61,957 nucleotides of DNA from an uncultured Prevotellaceae bacterium (lineage in GTDB: Bacteria; Bacteroidota; Bacteroidia; Bacteroidales; Bacteroidaceae), in the NCBI GenBank assembly GCA_900313235.1, contig OMQN01000007.1, positions 1-61,957 of the forward strand, in the 5' to 3' direction. The notes under the pieces were generated by a model that was not told where the DNA came from, made no database searches, and saw only the letters and a list, made by a program, of their open reading frames with translations. Below, piece after piece: positions 30,493-39,698 of this stretch. A program made the translations under genes and the position numbers. The stretch's first letter is position 1; the number at the start of each line of letters is the position of its first letter.

Positions 30493-30523
30493 TTGCATAA
30501 TTGACAATTTCTGCGTAAATTTG
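30493..30523 (+). promoter_or_regulatory. Promoter of the nine-gene glycan operon
   Basis: TTGC at 30493-30496, 19 bp, TAAATTTG at 30516-30523; start codon of the LicD gene at 30555. Confidence 0.6.
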
Positions 30524-30554
30524 CATCGCACAATCAAAAGAATTTGCAACAGAA

Positions 30555-31370
30555 ATGACAAACTACGATATACGCCAACTCCAACAAAAAATACTGGGAA
30601 ACTTGCTTGCCATACATCAAGTTTGTGAGGAGCATGGCTTACGATATTACCTGTGGGCAGGCACCATGTTGGGAGCCATCAGGCATAAAGGATTTATCCC
30701 CTGGGATGATGACATTGACATCGCGATGCCACGCAAGGACTATGAGTTGCTGATGGCGCATGCAAAAGACTGGCTGCCAGAGCAATACGAAGTGGTGAGC
30801 TATGAAACGGATCCAGAGAATTACCCCTTGCCATTCGCAAAGCTACAGGATGCCCATACCACATTGATAGAACGAGAACACCTGCGTTATGTGGGAGGCG
30901 TTTATCTGGACATTTTTCCTCTTGATGGCGTCACTGGCAACAAACTGATGCAACGTCTTCATTTTATGAAGTATCAGTGGTATAAGAAGGCACAATATTT
31001 TGTACATCGTGACCCATATCGTCATGGTCATGGCGTGTCGTCATGGCTACCCCTGCTATGTCGTAAGATATATAGTATGCAACAGATACAGAGGAAGATG
31101 AAGGAACTTCAGAAGAAGTACGACTATGACAACTCTGACTTGATTGTTGATCACGACGATGGCGTAAAAGGCATCATGCTGAAGTCTGTCATCGGGGAGC
31201 CTACATTGGTGGAATTTGAGGGTCATCAACTCTACGGAGTGGCTGACGCTCATACCTATCTGAGTAACAAATACGGTGATTATATGGTGATTCCATCCGA
31301 GAACCGCCAGAGACAGCACAACTTCCACTATCTGGATTTTGACAAGAGTTACAAAACATTACATACTTAA
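30555..31370 (+). CDS. LicD-family phosphotransferase
   Basis: 271 residues. Full LicD/fukutin-like nucleotidyltransferase-fold pattern: Y-Y-L-W-A-G-T-M-L-G-A-I-R-H-K-G-F-I-P-W-D-D-D-I-D-I near residues 30-56, with the paired aspartates for metal binding, and Y-L-D-I-F-P-L-D-G-V later. LicD enzymes transfer phosphocholine, or other phospho-groups, from CDP-linked donors onto surface glycans. No licABC choline genes are visible in the window, so the transferred group is unknown. First gene of a plus-strand run reaching to 39698. Confidence 0.9.
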   Translation: MTNYDIRQLQQKILGNLLAIHQVCEEHGLRYYLWAGTMLGAIRHKGFIPWDDDIDIAMPRKDYELLMAHAKDWLPEQYEVVSYETDPENYPLPFAKLQDAHTTLIEREHLRYVGGVYLDIFPLDGVTGNKLMQRLHFMKYQWYKKAQYFVHRDPYRHGHGVSSWLPLLCRKIYSMQQIQRKMKELQKKYDYDNSDLIVDHDDGVKGIMLKSVIGEPTLVEFEGHQLYGVADAHTYLSNKYGDYMVIPSENRQRQHNFHYLDFDKSYKTLHT

Positions 31371-31380
31371 ACAAAAGGCT

Positions 31381-32277
31381 ATGTTTACAGGGTTTTCCAT
31401 ACTGATTCCAACATGGAACAACTTACCTTTCTTGAAACTATGCGTAGAGAGCATACGCGAAAATTCAAGTTTTCAACACCAGATCATCGTACATATCAAC
31501 GATGGCTCTGATGGTACGTTGGAATGGGTAAAGGAAGAGGGACTTGACTATACCTATACGCCACAGAACGTTGGTGTCTCTTTGGCGATGAATATGATGC
31601 GCACAAAGGTCGCCACAGACTACATGTATTTTGTGAATGACGATATGTATGTGCTGCCAGGATGGGACACCGCTCTAATGGACGAAATCAAGTCTCTGGG
31701 ACATAACCGGTTTTTCTTGTCATCTACCATGATACAGCCGCATGACAAAACCGATGTGGGGTTGTGCGTGAACTATGGTGATACGATAGAAGGCTTCCAG
31801 AAAGAAGAATTGCTGAAACACTATATGGACATACCCTATCCCGATTGGCAGGGAGCCACACGACCACCCAATATGGTGCATCGCGACATCTGGGATATGG
31901 TGGGTGGCTACAGCATTGAGCTGTCGCCAGGAATGTATAGCGATCCGGACTTCACAGCCAAGCTGTTGCTGATTGGCATTACCCACTTGAAAGGAATAGG
32001 GAAGAGCAGAGTATACCACTTTGAGACCAAGACGACCCAACGAGTCAAGAAGAATGATGGAAGACTGCAATTCCTGTTGAAATGGGGCATTACAAACTCT
32101 TCCATGCGCAAACTTATCACCCGACAGGGTGAAGACTGGGCTAAGAAAGAGGTGCCCTTGGATTTACCTCTGCTGAAAAAGAAGCGCTTACTGTCAAGGT
32201 TCAAAGCTTCTTTCTACCTGTTAACTAAGGGATTTGGAATCATACATACTATTGAAAACCAGAAATCATGGATATAA
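31381..32277 (+). CDS. Glycosyltransferase family 2
   Basis: 298 residues. GT-A fold: F-S-I-L-I-P-T-W-N-N near the start, I-V-H-I-N-D-G-S-D-G, Y-F-V-N-D-D-M-Y-V (D-D-M in the DxD position), and P-P-N-M-V-H-R-D-I-W-D-M-V-G-G-Y, the common acceptor-side W-D-x-V-G-G-Y/F motif. ATG 31381 is taken as start because the upstream frame overlaps the licD end without domain sequence. Its 3' end overlaps the next gene by 10 bp. Sugar specificity unknown. Confidence 0.88.
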   Translation: MFTGFSILIPTWNNLPFLKLCVESIRENSSFQHQIIVHINDGSDGTLEWVKEEGLDYTYTPQNVGVSLAMNMMRTKVATDYMYFVNDDMYVLPGWDTALMDEIKSLGHNRFFLSSTMIQPHDKTDVGLCVNYGDTIEGFQKEELLKHYMDIPYPDWQGATRPPNMVHRDIWDMVGGYSIELSPGMYSDPDFTAKLLLIGITHLKGIGKSRVYHFETKTTQRVKKNDGRLQFLLKWGITNSSMRKLITRQGEDWAKKEVPLDLPLLKKKRLLSRFKASFYLLTKGFGIIHTIENQKSWI

Positions 32278-33119
32278 AGATAGCCATAGCATATCACAAG
32301 CCCTCTGTTCTTCTCCAAGAGAAGTACTTCCTGCCCATACATGTGGGTAAGGCACTGTCTAATCAGGACTTACATATCCAAGGAGATGATGAAGGTGACA
32401 ACATCAGTAGCAAGAACCCGCTATATTGTGAGTTGACAGGACTGTACTGGTTGTGGAAGAATACTTCTGCAGACTATAAGGGCCTCATGCATTATCGTAG
32501 AATCTTTACCGAGAGGAATTCTTTCTCCTTCTTTAGATTCTTGCTGAGACTCAAGTATAAAGAGAGACAGCTGGCATCATTGTGGAGTCCATACAGAAGT
32601 ATGGGAGTCAAGAAACAATATAGCTGCAACGATATTGACATCTTCCAGCAGTATGCCAAGGATTTCTCTTCTCATCTAGAGGAACTCCTAAGCGACGGTA
32701 CTGATATGCTGATTCCTCACCCTGGTCGTTTCTATATCAGTCTCCGCCAATTTATCTATCAGCATGCCAACAAGCAGCTCATTGATTTGATGGATGAGAT
32801 AGTACAGACCTCATTCCCTGATATCTATCCTTCCTACAAGAAGTCGTTAGACGGACAGAGACTATACAACTGCAATATGTCGGTCATGAAGAACGAACTG
32901 TTTGACGATTATTGCAACTTTATTTTCACTGTTCTCGGGAAGCACGAAGAAGAAGTTCTCAATCGTGGCATTCTGAACTCTCTTTCAGAAAAGATCTACG
33001 CAAGGGTTCCTGGATATCTTGGTGAGCTATTGACCAACGCTTACATTCAATACTGTATTCACAATGGAAAGAAGATAAAGGTATTACCCGTATTATTTCT
33101 TGAAGACAGCAATGCCTAA
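32268..33119 (+). CDS. DUF4422 glycosyltransferase-like protein
   Basis: 283 residues. Matches the DUF4422 pattern seen in capsular and LPS loci: I-A-I-A-Y-H-K-P at the start, Y-F-L-P-I-H-V-G-K-A-L, I-S-S-K-N-P-L-Y-C-E-L-T-G-L-Y-W-L-W-K-N near residue 50, G-L-M-H-Y-R-R-I-F, and R-L-Y-N-C-N-M-S-V-M-K later. DUF4422 proteins are regarded as glycosyltransferases, some UDP-Galf-dependent; a glf gene is present at 41.6-42.8 kb, so Galf transfer is a reasonable guess. Overlaps both neighbours, indicating translational coupling. Confidence 0.82.
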   Translation: MDIKIAIAYHKPSVLLQEKYFLPIHVGKALSNQDLHIQGDDEGDNISSKNPLYCELTGLYWLWKNTSADYKGLMHYRRIFTERNSFSFFRFLLRLKYKERQLASLWSPYRSMGVKKQYSCNDIDIFQQYAKDFSSHLEELLSDGTDMLIPHPGRFYISLRQFIYQHANKQLIDLMDEIVQTSFPDIYPSYKKSLDGQRLYNCNMSVMKNELFDDYCNFIFTVLGKHEEEVLNRGILNSLSEKIYARVPGYLGELLTNAYIQYCIHNGKKIKVLPVLFLEDSNA

Positions 33120-34146
33120 TAAGATAAAAACTACAACCATGCATCAGCTGAAAAGACTCTACTACATCTATTTTGGAGGAACACACAAGAACCAGCATTT
33201 CCCTTACATGCTTCATGGCTTGCTCATGCTGCTTATGCCTAATGCATTGTATCGGTGTTTACTTAAGAAGAAATTGAATGCTTTCAATTCTTTGTCTGAA
33301 GAAGAGAAGAAATACATTCAAGATAGGGTGGACTATTACTGCAGATTAGAAGAAGGTGCCAAGGTGAGCGATATCAACGAACACCTGCCACGCATAGAGC
33401 GTCCCAGCAAATCGACAGTTGTCAAAGACTACACATTCAAGAACAAGGTAGGTAACACCTCCTATTTCTTTGACACCTACGAATACATGCGCTACTTCCC
33501 AAAGCATTTCAGGTTTCTTACAATACCTGGTGATGTATTCTATCATCTTCCCAGTCCCGCTATTGTCAAGAGCAGACCAATAACAGATTCTAATACTCCA
33601 TCTAACGAGGTGCTACTCAATCTTGACAAAGTGCGCCACTTCACATGGATTAACGATCCTTTCAAGTGGGAAGATAAGGAATGTCGCATTCTGTTCCGTG
33701 GTGAAATTGTCAATAAGGCACGTCGCTATCAGTTCTTTGATATGTGGAAAGACCATCCTCTCTGCGACCTGTCAGCAACCAGTTCCATGCCGCTATACGA
33801 CCATTTGTATTATCGATATATCATGTCACTGGAAGGCAATGATGTAGCATCAAACCTCAAGTGGGTCATGTCAAGCAACTCTGTGGCTGTGATGCCTCGT
33901 CCTACCTGTGAGACTTGGTATATGGAAGCACGTCTGATTCCAAACTATCACTATGTAGAGATAGCTTCCGACTACCACGACCTGATAGACCGCATCAACT
34001 ACTACGAGGCTCATCCCGAAGAGGCAAAAGCCATCATACAGCATGCTCACGAATGGGTGGCGCAATTCCAAAACAAGAAACGCGAAGACCTTATCTCACT
34101 GATGGTACTTGACAAGTACTTTCAGAAAACAGGTCAGCAACAATAA
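33112..34146 (+). CDS. Glycosyltransferase family 90 (CAP10/LpsA-like)
   Basis: 344 residues if started at 33112. GT90-type pattern: T-W-I-N-D-P-F-K-W-E-D-K, I-L-F-R-G-E, and the strongly conserved M-S-L-E-G-N-D-V-A-S-N-L-K-W-V-M-S-S-N-S-V-A-V-M-P, then E-T-W-Y-M-E and I-P-N-Y-H-Y-V-E. Related bacterial LpsA proteins add hexoses to the LOS core. Possible starts are 33100, 33112 and 33139; 33112 gives an 8-bp overlap with the previous gene, but 33139 is also possible. Supports the reading of this region as an LPS/LOS core locus. Confidence 0.87.
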   Translation: MPNKIKTTTMHQLKRLYYIYFGGTHKNQHFPYMLHGLLMLLMPNALYRCLLKKKLNAFNSLSEEEKKYIQDRVDYYCRLEEGAKVSDINEHLPRIERPSKSTVVKDYTFKNKVGNTSYFFDTYEYMRYFPKHFRFLTIPGDVFYHLPSPAIVKSRPITDSNTPSNEVLLNLDKVRHFTWINDPFKWEDKECRILFRGEIVNKARRYQFFDMWKDHPLCDLSATSSMPLYDHLYYRYIMSLEGNDVASNLKWVMSSNSVAVMPRPTCETWYMEARLIPNYHYVEIASDYHDLIDRINYYEAHPEEAKAIIQHAHEWVAQFQNKKREDLISLMVLDKYFQKTGQQQ

Positions 34147-34166
34147 ATAATAAGAGGATAAGAAGT

Positions 34167-35315
34167 ATGAATAAAGATATCATTACAGTTACTTCTCCAC
34201 TACTTCCCAATCTTGAGGATTTCAATGATATGCTCAAAGAAATATGGAAGTCGAAATGGATTACCAATATCGGGCAGTTCCACAAGCAGTTAGAGACTGC
34301 TCTTGCTGAGTATCTCCATGTGCCTTACGTCTGTCTGTTTACCAATGGTACATTGCCACTAATAACAGCTTTACAGGCACTTAGAATCACGGGAGAGGTT
34401 ATCACAACACCATATAGCTTCGTCGCCACAACCCACTCTATTTGGTGGAATGGTTGTAAGCCAGTCTTTGTAGATATCGATCCTGCGACAGGCAATATGG
34501 ACCCGAATAAAATTGAATCTGCTATTACCCCTGCCACAACATGTATCATGCCTGTACATTGTTACGGAAAACCATGTGATACCAAACAGATTCAAGCGAT
34601 TGCCGACAAATATGGGCTAAAAGTCATCTACGATGCAGCACACGCCTTTGGTTTGGAAGTTCCTGCAGCGCAGTATGGCTTAGAGGCTTACGATAACAAA
34701 GGACTCGCTGGTATCTTGAATGCCGGCGACATGAGTTCGCTATCCTTCCATGCTACCAAGGTATTCAACACCATTGAAGGTGGAGCCTTAATCGTTCACG
34801 ACGAGAAGATGAAGAAGCGTATTGACAACCTGAAGAACTTCGGTATTACCGATGAGGTTACTGTTGTTGCTCCTGGTATCAATGGTAAGATGGACGAGAT
34901 GCGTAGTGCCTATGGACTGCTCAATCTCAAACAGGTAGACAAGGCCATCAGTCTGCGTCAAGATGTTGCAAAACAATATCGCGCAGCTTTACGTCCCGTT
35001 GATGGTATCAATTTCTGGGATGACATGCCTGGTGTACGCCACAACTACAGCTACTTCCCCATCTTCGTTGATGCCGAGAAGTTTGGAATGACGCGTGACG
35101 AACTATATTTCAAAATGAAGGAGCATGGTATTCTCTGCCGCCGTTATTTCTATCCGCTCATCAGCAATTTCCCGACATATCGCGGATTACCAAGTGCCAG
35201 CCAAGAACATCTTCCCGTTGCCAACAAGATGGCCGACGAAGTGCTCTGTCTGCCTATGCATCACGAGCTAAGCGAAGAAGATATCCATCGCGTATTAGAA
35301 CAAATTCTTGCGTAG
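34167..35315 (+). CDS. DegT/DnrJ/EryC1/StrS sugar aminotransferase
   Basis: 382-residue PLP-dependent aminotransferase. I-T-V-T-S-P-L-L-P near the start, F-T-N-G-T-L-P-L (phosphate-binding loop), Y-D-A-A-H-A-F-G (PLP ring Asp), and the PLP lysine in S-F-H-A-T-K-V-F-N-T-I-E-G-G. The last motif resembles VioA-type enzymes (dTDP-4-amino-4,6-dideoxyglucose), but the assignment to a specific sugar is only suggestive. It heads a tight group with two ATP-grasp ligases and an SDR, so its amino sugar may be the acceptor for an amino-acid ligase. Confidence 0.85.
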   Translation: MNKDIITVTSPLLPNLEDFNDMLKEIWKSKWITNIGQFHKQLETALAEYLHVPYVCLFTNGTLPLITALQALRITGEVITTPYSFVATTHSIWWNGCKPVFVDIDPATGNMDPNKIESAITPATTCIMPVHCYGKPCDTKQIQAIADKYGLKVIYDAAHAFGLEVPAAQYGLEAYDNKGLAGILNAGDMSSLSFHATKVFNTIEGGALIVHDEKMKKRIDNLKNFGITDEVTVVAPGINGKMDEMRSAYGLLNLKQVDKAISLRQDVAKQYRAALRPVDGINFWDDMPGVRHNYSYFPIFVDAEKFGMTRDELYFKMKEHGILCRRYFYPLISNFPTYRGLPSASQEHLPVANKMADEVLCLPMHHELSEEDIHRVLEQILA

Positions 35316-35316
35316 T

Positions 35317-36528
35317 ATGAAACAGAAAAGATTAATGTTACTAGGCGGTCTTCGTTATCTTCTGCCCGTCATCGAAGCAGCACATCAGCAGGGCTATTAT
35401 GTCATCACGGCAGACTATCTGCCTGACAATATTGCTCACAAATATAGTGATGAATTCTGTAATGTCAGTGTCATTGACAAGGATGCCGTTTTGAGAGAAG
35501 CAAGACGCTTGCAGATTGACGGCATCATGTCATTTGCCTGTGACCCGGGAGTTGTAGCAGCCAGCTATGTACAGAACCAAATGGGCCTACCCAGTTTCGG
35601 ACCTTTTGAAAGTGTGGAGATTCTCCAGAACAAAGATAAATTCCGTGCATTCCTTGCTCAGCATCATTTTAATGTACCATTGGCAAAAGGCTATGACTGC
35701 ATTGAGGCAGCCATGAAGGATGTTACCTCCTATCCTTGGCCAGTCATTGTAAAACCAACCGATGCAGCAGGAAGCAAAGGTGTAACACGCGTAGATAAGG
35801 CTGAAGATTTAGAGCCTGCATTAGCATACGCTTTCAAGCACTCCCTTTCTGGACATATCATCGTTGAAGAGTTTATTGAGAAACAAGGTTGTTCGTCTGA
35901 TACCGACAGTATGTCAATAGACGGCAAACTGGTATTTACCAGCTTTTGTGCTCAGCGCTTTGACCTCCATGCTACCAACCCATATACTCCAGCAGCATAT
36001 AGTTGGCCCTCCACCTTCACAAAGGAACAAGAGGATTATCTGACTTCAGAGATTCAGCGTCTTATCACATTACTTGATTTGAAGACCGTTGTCTATAATA
36101 TAGAAACACGTATTGGCACTAATGGTAAACCCTACATTATGGAACTCACTCCTCGTGGTGGCGGAAATCGTCTTTGCGAGATGTTACGCTATGCCACGGG
36201 TGTTGATATGATTACAGCTATCACTCGTGCCATTGTTGGAGATTCTATAGCACCTATTACACAAAAGCCTTATAATGGCCATTGGGCTGAGATCATTCTG
36301 CATGCCGATAAGACTGGTACTTTCCAAGAACTGGCTATCAATAAACCAGAGTATCAAGAATACGTAATAGAAACTGATCTTTGGGTACAGCGTGGAGATC
36401 ATGTAGACTCTTTTGAAGGAGCAAACAATGCCATTGGGACATTGGTAATGCAGTTCCCAACAGCAGAAGAACTGGAATATGCCATCACTCACCAGCAAGA
36501 GTGGTTGACAATAGCCGTGGCATCATAA
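35317..36528 (+). CDS. ATP-grasp ligase (first of two)
   Basis: 403 residues. N-terminal pre-ATP-grasp Rossmann-like domain (L-M-L-L-G-G-L-R-Y-L-L-P), middle lid W-P-V-I-V-K-P-T-D-A-A-G-S-K-G-V (P-loop-like glycine segment), I-V-E-E-F-I-E, and C-terminal metal site Y-I-M-E-L-T-P-R-G-G-G-N-R. The usual E-x-N-x-R reads E-L-T-P-R here, so the Asn is Thr. ATP-grasp enzymes join a carboxylate to an amine or other nucleophile through an acyl phosphate. ATG at 35317 is 1 bp after the preceding stop; the longer frame uses TTG. Substrates unknown; context suggests an amino-sugar acceptor. Confidence 0.85.
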   Translation: MKQKRLMLLGGLRYLLPVIEAAHQQGYYVITADYLPDNIAHKYSDEFCNVSVIDKDAVLREARRLQIDGIMSFACDPGVVAASYVQNQMGLPSFGPFESVEILQNKDKFRAFLAQHHFNVPLAKGYDCIEAAMKDVTSYPWPVIVKPTDAAGSKGVTRVDKAEDLEPALAYAFKHSLSGHIIVEEFIEKQGCSSDTDSMSIDGKLVFTSFCAQRFDLHATNPYTPAAYSWPSTFTKEQEDYLTSEIQRLITLLDLKTVVYNIETRIGTNGKPYIMELTPRGGGNRLCEMLRYATGVDMITAITRAIVGDSIAPITQKPYNGHWAEIILHADKTGTFQELAINKPEYQEYVIETDLWVQRGDHVDSFEGANNAIGTLVMQFPTAEELEYAITHQQEWLTIAVAS

Positions 36529-36546
36529 ACAACATAGGAAAAGACT

Positions 36547-37656
36547 GTGAAGAAGAAAATAGCTATTATAGGAGCTTCCATCGGCCAACAGGAGTTATGC
36601 CTAAAGGCAAAAGAGATGGGATTGTATTCCATTTCATTTGCATGGGATGCCGGTGCTATATGTAAGCATCTGGTTGATAGATTCTACCCTATTTCAATTA
36701 TAGAGAAAGACACCATTGTTGACATCTGCAGACAAGAGAAAGTAGATGGCGTTATCAGCAATGCCTCAGACCTCACAGCAGAGGTGGTCGCATACGTTTC
36801 TGAGCAGTTAGGCTTAAACGGCAACAGGTGCGATATCATTCAAGCCATTGAAAACAAAAGCCTCAGCAGGAAGAAGACTGCAGCCATCAAGGAGTTGTCT
36901 GCTATTGACTACTATCTTTACAATCATCAAGCGCCACACTTTTTACCTTGCATTATTAAGCCACAGTCTGGTGGTGGAAAGGTTGGTGTATCCTTCGCCA
37001 AGGATGAGAAAAGTTTTCAAGAAGGTATTGCCTATGCCAAAGCAGCAACAGATAGCCCAATACTGATAGAGCGCTTTATCGAAGGTAGTGAGGTTTCAGT
37101 AGAATCTATCTCCTTCCATGGTAAACACTATGTGATACAAATCACGGACAAGGTAACATCTGGTGCACCGCATTTCGTGGAATTGGCACATCATCAGCCA
37201 TCACAGTTGTCTCAGCCTATTAAGCAAAAGATTACGCAAGCTACAATAGCCATTCTCGATGCACTGAACTTCCAGAACGGTGCATCTCATGTGGAGTTGA
37301 AAGTTACTGAACAAGGAGAGGTCTTTCTAATTGAAGTCAACGCAAGAGGCGGTGGAGACCATATCTCAAACAAGCTCGTTATGCTCAGCACGGGTTATGA
37401 CTATGTCAAAGCCATGATTCATGTGGCACTCAACGATTTTGAGCCACCTGTTATTGGTGAAGGCGCATATTCAGGTATCTATTACCTGTGTCAGCAGACC
37501 AGTAAACTGCTTCCTTTATTTGAGAAAGATACTAATGAGAGTTGGATGACAGAGAAAGTTTTCGACAATCAAGCTTTGGTCAATAGCCTTGGCAATGCCA
37601 CTCGAAACGGATACTTTATCTATCAGTCCGACCACCGCATATCATTAAACATATAA
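36547..37656 (+). CDS. ATP-grasp ligase (second of two)
   Basis: 369 residues; starts with GTG at 36547 (M-K-K-K-I-A-I-I-G-A-S-I-G). Same architecture as its neighbour: Rossmann-like N-domain, L-P-C-I-I-K-P-Q-S-G-G-G-K-V-G-V lid, I-L-I-E-R-F-I-E-G-S-E-V-S-V-E-S, and V-F-L-I-E-V-N-A-R-G-G-G-D-H with the canonical E-x-N-x-R metal site. It is clearly a paralogue-type neighbour of the gene before but not a close duplicate. Together they could add two residues in succession, or one may act on a precursor. Followed after 3 bp by an SDR. Confidence 0.85.
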   Translation: MKKKIAIIGASIGQQELCLKAKEMGLYSISFAWDAGAICKHLVDRFYPISIIEKDTIVDICRQEKVDGVISNASDLTAEVVAYVSEQLGLNGNRCDIIQAIENKSLSRKKTAAIKELSAIDYYLYNHQAPHFLPCIIKPQSGGGKVGVSFAKDEKSFQEGIAYAKAATDSPILIERFIEGSEVSVESISFHGKHYVIQITDKVTSGAPHFVELAHHQPSQLSQPIKQKITQATIAILDALNFQNGASHVELKVTEQGEVFLIEVNARGGGDHISNKLVMLSTGYDYVKAMIHVALNDFEPPVIGEGAYSGIYYLCQQTSKLLPLFEKDTNESWMTEKVFDNQALVNSLGNATRNGYFIYQSDHRISLNI

Positions 37657-37659
37657 TCT

Positions 37660-38676
37660 ATGGAGAAGAAGAATGTAGTCGTATTAGGCGCAACAGGTTC
37701 ATTAGGAACACATATAGCTGTCCACATGAAGAAATGTGGATACCAGGTATTCGCCGTAGGTCATCATAAGTCTGATAACGGATTTTATGCAGACTTCGGC
37801 ATCACCTATTTGAGAATGGATATCAGCAACCCCAATGAGTTTATTCTTCTTCCACAAGAAAATGTATGGGCTGTATTCCATTTTGCTGGTGCACTGCCTG
37901 CAGTTATGGAGGAATTCAATGGTTCTTTATATGTTTCATCTATCATGCAAGGTACGCTGAACGTATTAGAATATTGCAGAAAGGTGAAAGCCGACAGAAT
38001 CATTTTCCCACAATCACTTTACGATGTGAAACATCTGTTTGGCAGTAAGACGCCCATACCTGCTGATATGACTCATGTAGCTCCTATGGAAGGCGACCAT
38101 GCTGTATATGTCATCTGTAAGAATGCTGCTGTTGACTTGATAGAGCACTACTACCAGACTTATGGCATCAAGCGCTTTGTCTTCCGTCTGTCACGCATCT
38201 ATCTATATCATCCTAATCCATATACCTATACTGATGGTAAAAAAGTATTGGTATCTGATCGTTATCTGATTTATAGAGCTATGAAGGGGGAACGCATGGA
38301 GATTTGGGGAGATCCTGACCGTTTGTTAGAAACTATCTCTATCTACGACTTCCTGCAAATCATGGAGAAGGCTGCTTCTGCTGATATTGATGGAGGATTC
38401 TATAATGTAGGTAGCGGAGGTAGCACACTTCGAGAGCGCATACAAGGTATTGTTGATGTCTTCTCACCAAAAGACAAACCTTGCGACATTGTCTATTGTC
38501 CGGAGAAACAGTCTGCCATGCAGTTCGTGTTAGATTATAGCAAGACCGCACAAGAATTGGGCTATAAGCCACAATATTCCTGGAAGCAATATCTTGAAGC
38601 ATTCAAGCAAGAAATGGAGAAACAGCCGTTTGCTAAGATTTGGGGACGAGAAGAAGACTATTTTAATGGTTTATAA
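37660..38676 (+). CDS. NAD-dependent epimerase/dehydratase (extended SDR)
   Basis: 338 residues. N-terminal V-V-V-L-G-A-T-G-S-L-G-T-H (G-x-x-G-x-x-G), V-F-H-F-A-G-A-L-P, I-I-F-P-Q-S-L-Y, and catalytic Y-V-I-C-K (Y-x3-K) in D-H-A-V-Y-V-I-C-K-N-A-A. C-terminal G-F-Y-N-V-G-S-G-G and L-G-Y-K-P-Q-Y-S are typical of NDP-sugar epimerases and dehydratases. Likely modifies the nucleotide sugar used in this cassette; exact reaction not determinable. Three bp from the preceding ATP-grasp gene. Confidence 0.88.
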   Translation: MEKKNVVVLGATGSLGTHIAVHMKKCGYQVFAVGHHKSDNGFYADFGITYLRMDISNPNEFILLPQENVWAVFHFAGALPAVMEEFNGSLYVSSIMQGTLNVLEYCRKVKADRIIFPQSLYDVKHLFGSKTPIPADMTHVAPMEGDHAVYVICKNAAVDLIEHYYQTYGIKRFVFRLSRIYLYHPNPYTYTDGKKVLVSDRYLIYRAMKGERMEIWGDPDRLLETISIYDFLQIMEKAASADIDGGFYNVGSGGSTLRERIQGIVDVFSPKDKPCDIVYCPEKQSAMQFVLDYSKTAQELGYKPQYSWKQYLEAFKQEMEKQPFAKIWGREEDYFNGL

Positions 38677-38684
38677 TTCTGATA

Positions 38685-39698
38685 ATGATGACAGAAGACC
38701 CTAGACCACTGATGGTCACCATCCGTTGTATCGCATACAACCACGAACGCTTCATCCGACAGTGTCTGGAGGGATTTGTGATGCAGAAAACCAATTTCCG
38801 TTTTGAAGCTATTGTGCATGATGATGCCTCAACTGATGGTACTGCGACTATCATTCGTGAATATGCGGAGAAATATCCTAATATTATTAAGCCCATTCTG
38901 CAAACAGAGAATCAATATTCTCAAGGTAAGAAGATTGGCGCTATCATGGAACAGCTATTCCCTCAGGGAAAATATATAGCTGAATGCGAGGGTGATGATT
39001 ATTGGACTGATCCTGAGAAGTTGCAGCGACAGGTAGATTTCTTGGAAGCACATCCGGATTATTCTACTGTATGCAATCGCACAAAGCTCTATTCTGAATA
39101 CCGCCAGCAGTATATCGGTGAGAATTGTTGCTACGACAAGAGTCAAACCATTGATGTTAGGGATATCATTCTTAAAGGTGGTCTATTTATCTCTACATGT
39201 AGTCTGCTGTATAGAAAATCTATTCTTCCTACCACACTGCCTGGCTATTGGGAACGATGCCATGTAGGAGATTATCCTTTACAGATACATGCAGCTATGC
39301 AGGGAAAGGTTTACTATTTCCATGATGCCATGTCTGTTTATCGCGTTGAGAACACTGCATCATGGGTTGGACGCAGAGAGTCCATCAGTATTGACAAGTT
39401 AATTGCAACGGTGAAATCTGAAGTGCAAATGCTCAAAGGATTTGCAATGGCCAATCCTGCCTATAAGAGTATCTTCCTACAACGCATACGGATATTCATC
39501 AATACACAATATCCCTATAAGACCGCTTCTGAGGATGACCTAAAGAAATATATAGAGGCATTCCAAGAAGACATTTGTCAGTACGATGTTCTCTCAAAAA
39601 TGGATTTGTGGATGCGTTCCTCCCGTTTCTATCTGTTGAGGGCATTACGCCCCTATAAGTTTATGCACCTATTGCAGAAGCTACACCTTATCTATTAA
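38685..39698 (+). CDS. Glycosyltransferase family 2
   Basis: 337 residues. GT-A pattern: V-T-I-R-C-I-A-Y-N-H-E-R-F-I-R-Q-C-L-E-G, A-I-V-H-D-D-A-S-T-D-G-T, Y-I-A-E-C-E-G-D-D-Y-W-T-D-P-E-K-L-Q (the E-G-D-D-Y-W metal-binding motif very common in Bacteroidota GT2s), then a C-terminal helical part. Two adjacent ATGs are possible starts. Last gene of the nine-gene plus run; its end overlaps the convergent aminotransferase by 11 bp. Confidence 0.9.
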   Translation: MMTEDPRPLMVTIRCIAYNHERFIRQCLEGFVMQKTNFRFEAIVHDDASTDGTATIIREYAEKYPNIIKPILQTENQYSQGKKIGAIMEQLFPQGKYIAECEGDDYWTDPEKLQRQVDFLEAHPDYSTVCNRTKLYSEYRQQYIGENCCYDKSQTIDVRDIILKGGLFISTCSLLYRKSILPTTLPGYWERCHVGDYPLQIHAAMQGKVYYFHDAMSVYRVENTASWVGRRESISIDKLIATVKSEVQMLKGFAMANPAYKSIFLQRIRIFINTQYPYKTASEDDLKKYIEAFQEDICQYDVLSKMDLWMRSSRFYLLRALRPYKFMHLLQKLHLIY

